From Aquibaculum arenosum (GTDB lineage Bacteria > Pseudomonadota > Alphaproteobacteria > Kiloniellales > DSM-21159): a DNA stretch of 64,000 nt. The DNA is taken from the NCBI RefSeq assembly GCF_029222965.1, contig NZ_JARHUD010000002.1:1-64000 (forward strand), read 5' to 3'. A model generated the notes under the pieces. It made no database searches. It saw only the letters and a program-made list of their open reading frames with translations, and was not told the DNA's origin. Positions 9,146 to 16,764 of this stretch are shown here, piece after piece; the stretch's first letter is position 1, and each line of letters begins with the position of its first letter. Made by a program: the position numbers and the translations under genes.

Positions 9146-10124
9146 GGACGATCACCCACGCCCCGGCCGTTGCGGCCGTGCTGTTTTCGGCGACCGTGCT
9201 CGCTGGCTGCGCGACCAACCGGACGCCGCAGTTCAGCTACGATGCCAGCGTGCCGCCGCTGCCCACGGTCCAGACGGTCACGACCGACGACACGCCCCGG
9301 CCGCTGCATACGCCGCCGGCATGGACCGTGGCGCGGGGTGGGCAAGCCGCTGCCGCGTCGAGAACGCCAATGCCGCCGCGCGCGTCGAGCCGCGCCGCGA
9401 AGGTTATTACAATGCCATACAGGTTTTCCCGTGGAGCGAAGGCGCGCTCTATCAGGTCTATGCCGCAGTCGGACAGATCACGACGATTGCACTGGAGCCG
9501 GGCGAGAGCCTGACCGGCGCGGGACCGATTGCGGCCGGCGACACCGCCCGGTGGATCATCGGCGACACCGAGAGCGGCAGCGGTGCAAACCGCCGCGTCC
9601 ATATCCTCGTGAAGCCGTCGCGGGAGGACATTTCGACGAACCTCGTCGTCACCACAGATCGCCGGGTCTATCTGATCGAACTGCGTGCCCGTGAAACGCT
9701 CTACATGCCGGCCGTCGCATGGGCCTATCCCGCGCCGCCGGCAGGCCAGCGCCAGACCGTTCCGGCCGCGCCCATCATCCCGGCCGAGACTGCGCGTAAC
9801 TATCGCTACGGCCTGACAGGCGACAGCCCGCCATGGCGACCCATCTCCGTCTTCGACGATGGCCGCCGCGTCTATGTCGTCTTCCCGGCCGGGATCGTGC
9901 AGGGCGAAATGCCGCCGATCTTCGTGCTCGGCTCCAATGGCGAGCCGCAGATCGTAAATAGCCGAGTCCACCAAAACGTCCTGATCGTGGACCGCCTGTT
10001 CGGCGCGGCCGATCTGCGCCTTGGCAGCGGCAACCGCCAGCAGGTCGTCAGGATCGTTCGCACCAACCCGACGCAGGCCGCAGCCGCGCAGCCCGCCAGC
10101 GCGACCGGAGACACCCCGTCATGA
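9142..10124 (+). pseudogene. trbG: trbG (VirB9 family), disrupted by a frameshift
   Basis: TrbG is the periplasmic and outer-membrane core partner of TrbI. The gene starts at ATG 9142 with a lipoprotein signal (lipobox LAGC) and reads correctly to PPAWTVARGGQ near 9345. Homology then moves into another frame (RVENANAAARVEPRREGYYN through to the stop at 10124). The first frame runs on as nonsense to 9513. A one-base deletion, or two-base insertion, between about 9340 and 9356 explains it. No slippery heptamer is visible, so programmed frameshifting is unlikely. Either the gene is dead or the assembly has a one-base error. Both halves otherwise look intact. Confidence 0.85.
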
Positions 10125-11257
10125 CAGACAACTCCATCACCGATAGCGCCGCGCCCATGCGGCTGCGCGCGGAACCGCCGCGCGTCACCCGCCTGTCCCG
10201 CAAGATGCTGGCCGGCGTCGGCGCGGTCGCGCTTCTCGGCATCGGCGGCGCGCTGATCTACGCCCTCCAGACCCGCGATGCGGGACCGGGCGGCGGCGAA
10301 CTCTATTCGACCGAGAATCGGTCCACGGCGGACGGCCTTGCCGGTCTGCCGCGCGATTACACCGGCCCGGTCCTGGGACCGGCATTGCCGGGCGACCTCG
10401 GCCGCCCCATTCTCGACGCGCAGAACCGGGGCCAGCCGGTTACGCCGCCCGTCATGACAACGCCCGCCGTCGATCCAGAGGAAGAACTCCGCCGCGCCGA
10501 AGAAGAAGCCGCCCGCTTGAGCAACGTGTTTTTCCAGTCCGGCCCGCGCGCTGGAGCAATGCCGGGAACGGCCATGCCCGGCCATGCCGGTCTCGGCCTC
10601 GGCGGACAGCCTGCGACGCAGGACCGGCACACGGCTTTCCTCAATGGACCCGTAGACCGGCAGACCGTCACGCCGGATCGCGTCATGCCGCCGGCCTCAC
10701 CCTGGACGCTACAGGCCGGGGCCGTGATCCCGGCTGCACTCATCACCGGCATCCGTTCCGACCTTGCGGGCCAGGTCACAGCGCAAGTAACCGAAAACGT
10801 CTATGACAGCCCGACCGGCTCGCTGCTCCTGATCCCGCAGGGAACGCGCATCATCGGCCAATATGATGACGGCGTGACCTTCGGCCAGCGCCGCGTATTG
10901 CTGGTATGGAATCGCCTGATCCTGCCGGGCGGACGCTCCATCATACTTGAGCGCCTGCCGGGCGCGGACGCCAGCGGTTACGCCGGCCTTGAGGATGGCG
11001 TCGATTATCATTGGTGGGATCTGATGAAGGCCGCAGGGTTGTCCACGTTGCTTGCGGTTGGCACGGAGCTGGCGACCAGCGACGAGGATCGGCTGATCCG
11101 GGCTATCCGCGACGGTGCGCAGGGTACCGTCAATCAGGCGGGGCAACAGATCGTCCAGCGCCAGTTGCAGGTCGCCCCGACGCTCACCATCCGCCCCGGT
11201 TTCCCGGTCAGGATCATCGTCACCCGCGACCTTGTGTTCGAGCCGGCAGGAGGTTGA
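10121..11257 (+). CDS. trbI: TrbI, T4SS scaffold protein (VirB10 family)
   Basis: A 378-residue protein with one membrane helix at about residues 30-50 (LAGVGAVALLGIGGALIYAL), a Pro/Glu/Arg-rich periplasmic linker and the C-terminal VirB10 domain (SPWTLQAGAVIPAALITGIR, then LLIPQGTRIIGQYDD and RPGFPVRIIVTRDL). It couples cytoplasmic ATPases to the outer core. The ATG overlaps the trbG stop (ATGA). Length is normal and the frame is intact. Confidence 0.94.
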   Translation: MTDNSITDSAAPMRLRAEPPRVTRLSRKMLAGVGAVALLGIGGALIYALQTRDAGPGGGELYSTENRSTADGLAGLPRDYTGPVLGPALPGDLGRPILDAQNRGQPVTPPVMTTPAVDPEEELRRAEEEAARLSNVFFQSGPRAGAMPGTAMPGHAGLGLGGQPATQDRHTAFLNGPVDRQTVTPDRVMPPASPWTLQAGAVIPAALITGIRSDLAGQVTAQVTENVYDSPTGSLLLIPQGTRIIGQYDDGVTFGQRRVLLVWNRLILPGGRSIILERLPGADASGYAGLEDGVDYHWWDLMKAAGLSTLLAVGTELATSDEDRLIRAIRDGAQGTVNQAGQQIVQRQLQVAPTLTIRPGFPVRIIVTRDLVFEPAGG

Positions 11258-11259
11258 CC

Positions 11260-11487
11260 ATGACCAAGCTGAAACTCGGCCCGCTGGCCGACAACAAGCC
11301 CGTCAAGGTGACGGTGGAGTTACCAGCGCCACTTCACCGCGATTTGATCGCCTATAGCGAGGTGTTGGCCCGCGAGAGCGATCAACCCGTCGCCGATCCC
11401 ATCAGGCTGATCGTGCCCATGCTGGAGCGGTTCATTGCAACGGATCGGGGGTTTGCAAAGGCGCGGCGGGGACTTCCTAAAAGCTAA
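11260..11487 (+). CDS. DUF2274 family protein, last gene of the trb operon
   Basis: A 75-residue soluble protein: TKLKLGPLADNKPVKVTVEL, then a helical tail with DPIRLIVPMLERFIATDRGF. It matches the small DUF2274 proteins that follow trbI in many ICEs; the pattern of one strand then helices resembles a ribbon-helix-helix domain. AGGAGG at 11248-11253 is a good ribosome-binding site for ATG 11260. The function is unknown; a regulatory or relaxosome role is only a guess from fold and position. Confidence 0.75.
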   Translation: MTKLKLGPLADNKPVKVTVELPAPLHRDLIAYSEVLARESDQPVADPIRLIVPMLERFIATDRGFAKARRGLPKS

Positions 11488-11634
11488 GGCTGGTTGCTTG
11501 CGAACCACATCAAAACCGACACGGATATTATTCGTGAAATGAAGAGCGTCGCGATTTATGCCTGTAAGCGGATTCCCAACAGACAATTCCTATACTAATA
11601 ATCAGATTAAAATAAAATTGAGATGGTAAATCTT

Positions 11635-12231
11635 TTAATCGCTGGTCGAGAGGGCAGTAGCTAGCGATTTCGCAATAAACGACAGTGACGCCCCTTCAAA
11701 GGAGCGCCGCTCGATGATCCAGGCCCAGTACAGGGGGCCGACTATCAAGGCGGATGCCAGCCTGAGGTCTGTCGAAGGGCTTATCTCACTGCGGGCTATT
11801 GCCCGGTCGATCAGCCCCTGCAACTGCAATCCCTTCAGCCCCAGAAGCTTGTCGCGAAGGGCATTGCCCAGAGCGCCGCCCCGGCTCATTTCGGCATAGA
11901 GTTCGGGCAGGAGGCGACGCGCCAGCGGGCGGCGGAACAGATGCGCCGCGCCGGTGAGATAGGCCAGCAGATCGTCTTGTAGGTTACCCCTATCGGGAGC
12001 GGCGATGATGGGGAATTCGATCGACGCCACAAGGTCGAGCATCATGGCCTCGCGTCCGCTCCAGCGTCGATACAAGGCGGCTTTCCCCACTCCCGCGCGC
12101 CGGGCAACCTGCTCCATCGAAAGGGCCTGATATCCGGTTCTTGCCAATTCTAGGATCACCGCGCGCCAGATTGCACGCGTCGTTCGCGGATGAAGTGCGT
12201 CCTGTGTGCTGATGCGCCGTCTTGATTCCAT
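11635..12231 (-). CDS. TetR-family transcriptional repressor
   Basis: A 198-residue regulator. An N-terminal TetR helix-turn-helix covers about residues 20-62 (ALSMEQVARRAGVGKAALYR, then RWSGREAMM), followed by an all-helical ligand-binding C-terminus. The ATG at 12231 is chosen because the TetR fold starts just after it; the frame stays open upstream across the neighbouring gene without homology. It is divergent from the NTF2-like/NmrA-like pair, and the operator palindrome at 12288-12310 lies between them, so it very likely represses that operon and itself. The inducer is unknown. Confidence 0.9.
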   Translation of the reverse strand: MESRRRISTQDALHPRTTRAIWRAVILELARTGYQALSMEQVARRAGVGKAALYRRWSGREAMMLDLVASIEFPIIAAPDRGNLQDDLLAYLTGAAHLFRRPLARRLLPELYAEMSRGGALGNALRDKLLGLKGLQLQGLIDRAIARSEISPSTDLRLASALIVGPLYWAWIIERRSFEGASLSFIAKSLATALSTSD

Positions 12232-12287
12232 GCGGGACAAATTACGCGCGAAACGGTTGCGTTCCAAGTCAAAGGTTGTTATAAAAA

Positions 12288-12310
12288 CGATACGGAACCG
12301 TTCCGTATCG
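12288..12310. promoter_or_regulatory. TetR operator palindrome
   Basis: A perfect inverted repeat: arms CGATACGGAAC (12288-12298) and GTTCCGTATCG (12300-12310) around one central base. This ATACGGAAC-type sequence is typical of TetR operators next to tetR-like genes. It ends two bases before the first possible start codon of the downstream gene, so bound repressor would block transcription of that operon. Confidence 0.85.
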
Positions 12311-12323
12311 AATGGAGGCTGCA

Positions 12324-12770
12324 GTGACACTATCATGGAATGAGGACCCCATCGTTCGTCGTCTTTTCGAGGCATTGGACGCACTACGACAGGGGCGGAC
12401 TGAAGCATGGTCCGAAATGTTTTCCGCCAGAGGCAAGATGGAATTTCCATACGCCCCTCAGGGCTATCCGAGTGTCGTAGAGGGAAAGGCGGCCATTGCC
12501 GATTACATCCGCAGCTATCCTGATAATATCAAGCTACGCGAAATTACCGTCGACAATGTGCTGCGCGCGGGCGAAACGCGGATCATCGAGTTTCATGTCG
12601 CCTCGACGGCGGTGACCACCGACAGGGATTTCGTCATGCATTATGTCTCTATCATCGAAGTCGCGAATGACCTGATTGAGACCTATCGTGACTACTGGAA
12701 CCCTCTCGTTGCGCTTGAAGCCATGGGAGGGGTCGATACCATGAACAGGATGGGCCAGGTCGATGAATAA
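12324..12770 (+). CDS. NTF2-like / SnoaL-like small protein
   Basis: A 148-residue protein with the NTF2/SnoaL cone fold pattern: an N-terminal helix (VRRLFEALDALRQGRTEAW), MFSARGKMEFPYAP, a helix with VEGKAAIADYIRSY, then strands ending LIETYRDYWNPLVALEAM. Some relatives are isomerases or dehydratases and others only bind ligands. GTG 12324 is preferred over ATG 12312, because GGAGG at 12314-12318 is well spaced for it while the ATG directly abuts the operator with no ribosome site. It overlaps the next gene by 8 bp, so the two are co-translated. Substrate unknown. Confidence 0.75.
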   Translation: MTLSWNEDPIVRRLFEALDALRQGRTEAWSEMFSARGKMEFPYAPQGYPSVVEGKAAIADYIRSYPDNIKLREITVDNVLRAGETRIIEFHVASTAVTTDRDFVMHYVSIIEVANDLIETYRDYWNPLVALEAMGGVDTMNRMGQVDE

Positions 12771-13608
12771 GCCCTTGATTCTCATCACCGGCGCGACCGG
12801 CAAAACAGGCGCGGCCATCGCGGGCCGCCTTCGCTCCAGCGGCGCGCGGCTGCGTCTGGCGAGCCGGTCCGGGACTGCACCGGCCGGCACCCAGTCGGTA
12901 CAATTCGATTGGAGCGACCCCAAAACATTCGAGGAAGCGTTGGTGGATGTGGAACGTATCTATATCCTCGCGCCCGTGGGGCACAATTCGCCGATCGACC
13001 TTGTCGCCCCTTTCATCGACAAGGCCCTTGCGATGGACGCAAAGCGCTTTGTTCTGCTGTCCTCCACCCAACTTCAGGAAGGTGGCCCCGCCATGGGCCA
13101 GATCCACGCCTACTTGCGAAAGGTCGCACCGGAATGGGCCGTTTTGCGCCCATCCTGGTTCATGCAGAACTTCATCAACGAACCGCACCTTTCGTCGATC
13201 AACAACGAAAACGCAATCTACTCGGCCACTGGGGATGGGCGGGTTCCGTTCGTATCTGTCGATGACATCGCCGGGGTCGGCGCGCACATATTGCTGCAGG
13301 CAGACGCGCCCGAGCATGATCTTCCGATTACCGGGCCCGAATTGTTGAGCTATGATGATGTTGCTTCGCAGATCAGCCGTGCAGCCGGAAGAATCGTGCG
13401 ACATGTCCGGTTGACGGTGGAAGAGCTGGCAGAGCGACATCAACGATTTGGACTGCCGGCCGATTATGCGCAGACACTTGCCGGCCTTGATGCCATCATT
13501 GCTGCAAGGCGGGAAGAAAAGTTGTCCGGCGTGGTCGAGGCCAACACCGGACGCCCGGGCGTTTCCTTCGCTAGCTTTGCGGAAGAGCACGCGGCGATCT
13601 GGCGCTGA
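12763..13608 (+). CDS. NmrA-like NAD(P)-binding oxidoreductase/sensor
   Basis: A 281-residue atypical short-chain dehydrogenase. The nucleotide-binding motif LITGATGKTGAAIAGRL sits at residues 7-23, an NmrA-like core includes LRPSWFMQNF, and FVSVDDIAGVGAHIL marks the usual later strand. The canonical Tyr-x3-Lys catalytic pair is not evident, as in NmrA/quinone-reductase-like proteins. With the NTF2-like partner and a TetR switch it forms a cargo unit that probably handles or senses a small, perhaps electrophilic, compound. Confidence 0.82.
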   Translation: MNKPLILITGATGKTGAAIAGRLRSSGARLRLASRSGTAPAGTQSVQFDWSDPKTFEEALVDVERIYILAPVGHNSPIDLVAPFIDKALAMDAKRFVLLSSTQLQEGGPAMGQIHAYLRKVAPEWAVLRPSWFMQNFINEPHLSSINNENAIYSATGDGRVPFVSVDDIAGVGAHILLQADAPEHDLPITGPELLSYDDVASQISRAAGRIVRHVRLTVEELAERHQRFGLPADYAQTLAGLDAIIAARREEKLSGVVEANTGRPGVSFASFAEEHAAIWR

Positions 13609-13971
13609 GAAACACGCGAAACTGTTTCTGGCCCTAAAGCCACCTAGACAGTGCCAGTGTAGTTATCGCGGAAATCCTAAGATTTGCGACAAAACCACTG
13701 GCACTGATATTTCAGGGAATATCTTCTCGCAAAGTCAGGTACAAAAGTCGGCCCTTTGAGATCGACTTTTCTGACATCGAATAGCCGCTTCATCCTCTAC
13801 CAGCCTGAAAGCGGACAGTATCCTCCTCCACTTGCCGTAATCCCGATCCGCAGGGTGCCGCCAGCGCATCAACGCAAATGCGGCACGCTACAGGCTGCCG
13901 ACTGCCCTCCATGGTTCGCTTAATTCCGGGGTCTTTTGGCCCCGGAAACCACCAGAACCAAGGAGGATTCC
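13609..13971. other. Non-coding segment with three inverted repeats
   Basis: I see no supportable gene in these 363 bases. It holds a perfect 11-bp inverted repeat (13649-13659 against 13696-13706), a 6-bp one (GATATT 13706-13711, AATATC 13718-13723) and a hairpin just upstream of the next gene (TTCCGGGG 13924-13931, CCCCGGAA 13940-13947). The last could be a terminator for the cargo operon or a regulatory hairpin for the end module. An AAGGAGG ribosome site ends the segment. Confidence 0.6.
13649..13706. repeat. 11-bp inverted repeat pair
   Basis: CAGTGCCAGTG at 13649-13659 and its exact complement CACTGGCACTG at 13696-13706, separated by 36 bases. Each arm itself contains CAGTG twice. The spacing suits two protein-binding sites better than an RNA hairpin. 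It lies at the edge of the cargo block, so a recombination or binding role is possible but unproven. Confidence 0.6.
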
Positions 13972-14289
13972 ATGTGCGCAGAGCGCCGCCGCGCCCGCAA
14001 GGGACGACCGCGACAGTCGATCCCCGAACCACTTCCCGATGATCTGTTCGATTACGCCGACGATCCCACGCCGGACGGCCGGGTACGAGCTGCCGACGCG
14101 CCCCTTCTTGGCCCGGACGGCCAGAGGATGCGCGTCACCGACGATTGGCCCGATGATGTTCCTGTCACCGAGGCCGAGATTGACGTGTTCGAGCGTTGGT
14201 TCGGCGATGTGTTCGACGAACTCTTGAACCCGAGAAAGCCGGATGACAGCTTGCATTTCCTATCACAAATTGATAGGAAAAAGATGTGA
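13972..14289 (+). CDS. Unknown ICE end-module protein
   Basis: A 105-residue protein: a basic N-terminus (AERRRARKGRPRQSIPEPLP) followed by an acidic region (DDLFDYADDPTPDGR) and a helical C-terminus around EAEIDVFERWFGDVFDELL. I do not recognise a domain. ATG 13972 has a strong AAGGAGG site seven bases upstream. The stop overlaps the GTG start of the next gene (GTGA), so it belongs to one operon with the TumE-like gene, HTH gene and recombinase. A role in excision or regulation is only inferred from position. Confidence 0.65.
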   Translation: MCAERRRARKGRPRQSIPEPLPDDLFDYADDPTPDGRVRAADAPLLGPDGQRMRVTDDWPDDVPVTEAEIDVFERWFGDVFDELLNPRKPDDSLHFLSQIDRKKM

Positions 14290-14639
14290 GCGCGGATCGT
14301 GATCCGAGCCTCGACACGCTTCTGGACCTCGACGGACAGATGCTCTTTGTCGATCCCGAAGGCGGCTATTGGGTGAAGTTTGTCGTCACCCGCGTTCCGG
14401 CCTCGCCGGAAAAACCGCACGGCCTCGATTATTCGCTCACGCTTCACGGGCCTTCGGGCGAACGGCTGGTCGGCTTCGATAACGCCCATCCGGTCGGCCG
14501 AGGCAGGAGGGGCGAGCCGATGGACCATAGGCATCGTCTCCAGACCGTGAAGCCCAACGCCTACGAGGATGCGGCCACGCTGTTGGCCGACTTCTGGCAG
14601 GCGGCAGACGCGGTTTTGAAGGAGCGAGGTGCCCTATGA
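14286..14639 (+). CDS. TumE-like toxin family protein (DUF6516)
   Basis: A 117-residue protein starting at GTG 14286. The block HGLDYSLTLHGPSGERLVGF, then DNAHPVGRG and MDHRHR, fits the DUF6516/TumE family, whose members are putative toxins encoded before an HTH antitoxin. The next gene is such an HTH protein, overlapping by ATGA, which supports a toxin-antitoxin unit that could stabilise the ICE. Assignment is by remembered family signature; toxicity is untested here. Confidence 0.65.
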   Translation: MSADRDPSLDTLLDLDGQMLFVDPEGGYWVKFVVTRVPASPEKPHGLDYSLTLHGPSGERLVGFDNAHPVGRGRRGEPMDHRHRLQTVKPNAYEDAATLLADFWQAADAVLKERGAL

Positions 14640-15034
14640 CCACATTGAAAGTCGGGATTGCCGACTACGAGGAAATGAAGGCCCGCACCATGCGGATCGC
14701 GCGTGGCGAGGAAAAGCCCGCTCCCGGCGATCCGAAGGTGTGGTTCACATCGACCGAATCCTTCGCCAAGGTGCTGTCGGCCGGCAACCGCGAACTGCTG
14801 CGCATCATCGCCGAGAAGGCCCCGGCATCACTGGAGGAACTGGCAGAAATCACCGGCCGGGCCGGCTCCAATCTGTCACGCACCCTGAAAACAATGGAAA
14901 GCTACGGCCTTGTGCGGCTTGAACCGGGGCATGGACGCAAGCTCGCGCCCAAGGTGGTGCATGACCGCGTGGAGCTGGCGTTGCCCCTGATCGACCGCCC
15001 CAAGGCGAAGAAATCTATGGGAGGCCGACCATGA
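14636..15034 (+). CDS. HTH (MarR-like/TumA-like) regulator, probable antitoxin
   Basis: A 132-residue protein. The winged-helix core is at about residues 50-105: ELLRIIAEKAPASLEELAEI, then TGRAGSNLSRTLKTMESYGL and VRLEPGHGR as the wing. This is the HVO_A0114-like HTH family that pairs with TumE-like proteins. It overlaps the gene before (ATGA) and the recombinase after (14 and 4 bases respectively at most), so all three are translated together. It probably neutralises the TumE-like protein and represses this promoter. Confidence 0.75.
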   Translation: MTTLKVGIADYEEMKARTMRIARGEEKPAPGDPKVWFTSTESFAKVLSAGNRELLRIIAEKAPASLEELAEITGRAGSNLSRTLKTMESYGLVRLEPGHGRKLAPKVVHDRVELALPLIDRPKAKKSMGGRP

Positions 15035-16764
15035 ACATTCACAGCCCAACCACTACCGCCCGCGCCGCCCTCTACCTACGCGTTTCGACTGCCCGGCAGG
15101 CCGAACATGACATTTCCATTCCCGACCAGAAGCGGCAGGGCGAAGCCTATTGCGAGCAACGCGGCTACCAGCTCGTTGAAACCTATGTCGAGCCGGGCGC
15201 AACCGCCACCAACGACAAGCGCCCCGAGTTCCAACGCATGATAGAGGCGGGAACGTCCAAGCCCGCCCCCTTTGATATTGTCGTGGTACATAGCTTCTCG
15301 CGTTTCTTCCGCGATCATTTCGAGATGGAGTTCTACGTCAGGAAACTTGCCAAGAATGGCGTCAAGCTCGTGTCCATTACGCAGGAGATGGGCGACGATC
15401 CCATGCACCAGATGATGCGGCAGATCATGGCACTGTTCGACGAATACCAGTCGAAGGAGAACGCCAAGCACGTCCTGCGCGCCATGAACGAGAACACCCG
15501 GCAAGGCTTCTGGAACGGCGCACGGCCACCCATCGGTTACCGCATCGTTGCGGCCGAGCAGCGGGGGGCGAAGATCAAGAAGAAGCTGGAGATCGATCCG
15601 CTGCACGCCGACACCGTGCGACTGATCTATCGGCTCTATCTCGAAGGTGACGGCACGTCCGGCGCAATGGGCGTCAAGGCTATTGCTACTTATCTCAATG
15701 AGCGTCGCTTCTTCACCCGCGACGGTGGTAAATGGGGCTTGGCTCAAATCCACGCCATCCTGACCCGCACCACCTATATCGGGGAACACAGGTTCAACAC
15801 ACGCTCGCACAAGGACCGGGAGAAGAAGCCGGAGAGCGAGGTCGCCATCATGGCTGTACCGCCCCTGATCGAGCGCGAGATATTCGATGCGGTTCAAGCG
15901 CGTTTGAAGTCGCGCGATCCTTTGGTGACGCCCGCGCGCGTCTCCAGTGGCCCCACGCTGCTCACAGGCATTTGCTTCTGCGCCAAATGCGGGGGAGCGA
16001 TGACGTTGCGCACCGGCCAAGGCAGCACGGGAGCGACATACCGCTATTACACCTGCTCGACTAAGGCGCGGCAGGGCAAGACCGGCTGCAAGGGCCGCAC
16101 GATCCCGATGCATAAGCTTGACCACCTTGTCGCCGATCATATCCGGGATCGGCTTCTCCAGCCCAAGCGACTGGAAACTGTCCTCGCCAGCGTCATCGAC
16201 CGGCGACAGGAGCGCGCGGAGCGTCGCCGCGAGCATCTTGCCGAGCTTAACAGGCGAATCACGGAAACCGACCAGCGGCTTGGCCGTCTCTTTGACGCCA
16301 TCGAAGCAGGCATGGTGGACAAGGATGACGCCATGGCGAAGGAGCGTATGACGAGCCTAAAGGCGTTGCGGGATCAGGCCGCCGCCGACGCCGAGCGCAC
16401 TCAGCTTGCACTCGACAGTTCAGGCAATCAGGGCGTCAGCCCCGACATGCTCAAGGGGTTCGCCCGCAAGGCCCGCGAACGAATACGGCTCGACGATGGC
16501 GGCTACCGCCGCGACCATCTGCGCGCGCTGGCGCAGCGCGTCGAGGTTGCAGACGACGAGGTTCGCATCATGGGATCGAAGTCGGAATTGCTGCGAACGC
16601 TGGTCGCCGCTTCTAGCGTAGAAACGGCGGCATTCGGCGTTCAGAGTTCTGTACTGAAATGGCGCGCCCCTCCGCAGTCAAACCCGCCAGCTTGCTGCGC
16701 TCGCGGGCGTTGGGGCTCGGCTCCTCCCAGCAGCGAGTGCAAAAGCCGAAGCGGCCGGGAATGA
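15031..16764 (+). CDS. Large serine recombinase (ICE integrase), chimeric C-terminus
   Basis: A 577-residue resolvase-type integrase. The catalytic serine is in ALYLRVSTARQ (Ser19). The resolvase domain runs to about residue 160, the recombinase domain to about 290, a zinc ribbon CFCAKCGGAM...YYTCSTKARQGKTGC lies near 314-350, and a coiled coil fills about 390-460. It would integrate and excise the ICE without a tyrosine integrase. The native end is near SSVLKW at about 16661; the last 30-odd residues (from APPQSNPP) are antisense of the helicase gene next door, so the reading frame crosses the element boundary. The natural stop therefore depends on the insertion site. The core enzyme looks intact. 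Confidence 0.92.
   Translation: MNIHSPTTTARAALYLRVSTARQAEHDISIPDQKRQGEAYCEQRGYQLVETYVEPGATATNDKRPEFQRMIEAGTSKPAPFDIVVVHSFSRFFRDHFEMEFYVRKLAKNGVKLVSITQEMGDDPMHQMMRQIMALFDEYQSKENAKHVLRAMNENTRQGFWNGARPPIGYRIVAAEQRGAKIKKKLEIDPLHADTVRLIYRLYLEGDGTSGAMGVKAIATYLNERRFFTRDGGKWGLAQIHAILTRTTYIGEHRFNTRSHKDREKKPESEVAIMAVPPLIEREIFDAVQARLKSRDPLVTPARVSSGPTLLTGICFCAKCGGAMTLRTGQGSTGATYRYYTCSTKARQGKTGCKGRTIPMHKLDHLVADHIRDRLLQPKRLETVLASVIDRRQERAERRREHLAELNRRITETDQRLGRLFDAIEAGMVDKDDAMAKERMTSLKALRDQAAADAERTQLALDSSGNQGVSPDMLKGFARKARERIRLDDGGYRRDHLRALAQRVEVADDEVRIMGSKSELLRTLVAASSVETAAFGVQSSVLKWRAPPQSNPPACCARGRWGSAPPSSECKSRSGRE

Noticed and set aside
9321-9370. Programmed ribosomal frameshift in trbG
   Set aside because: No slippery heptamer or downstream hairpin is apparent, and trbG is not known to use one; a mutation or sequence error is simpler.
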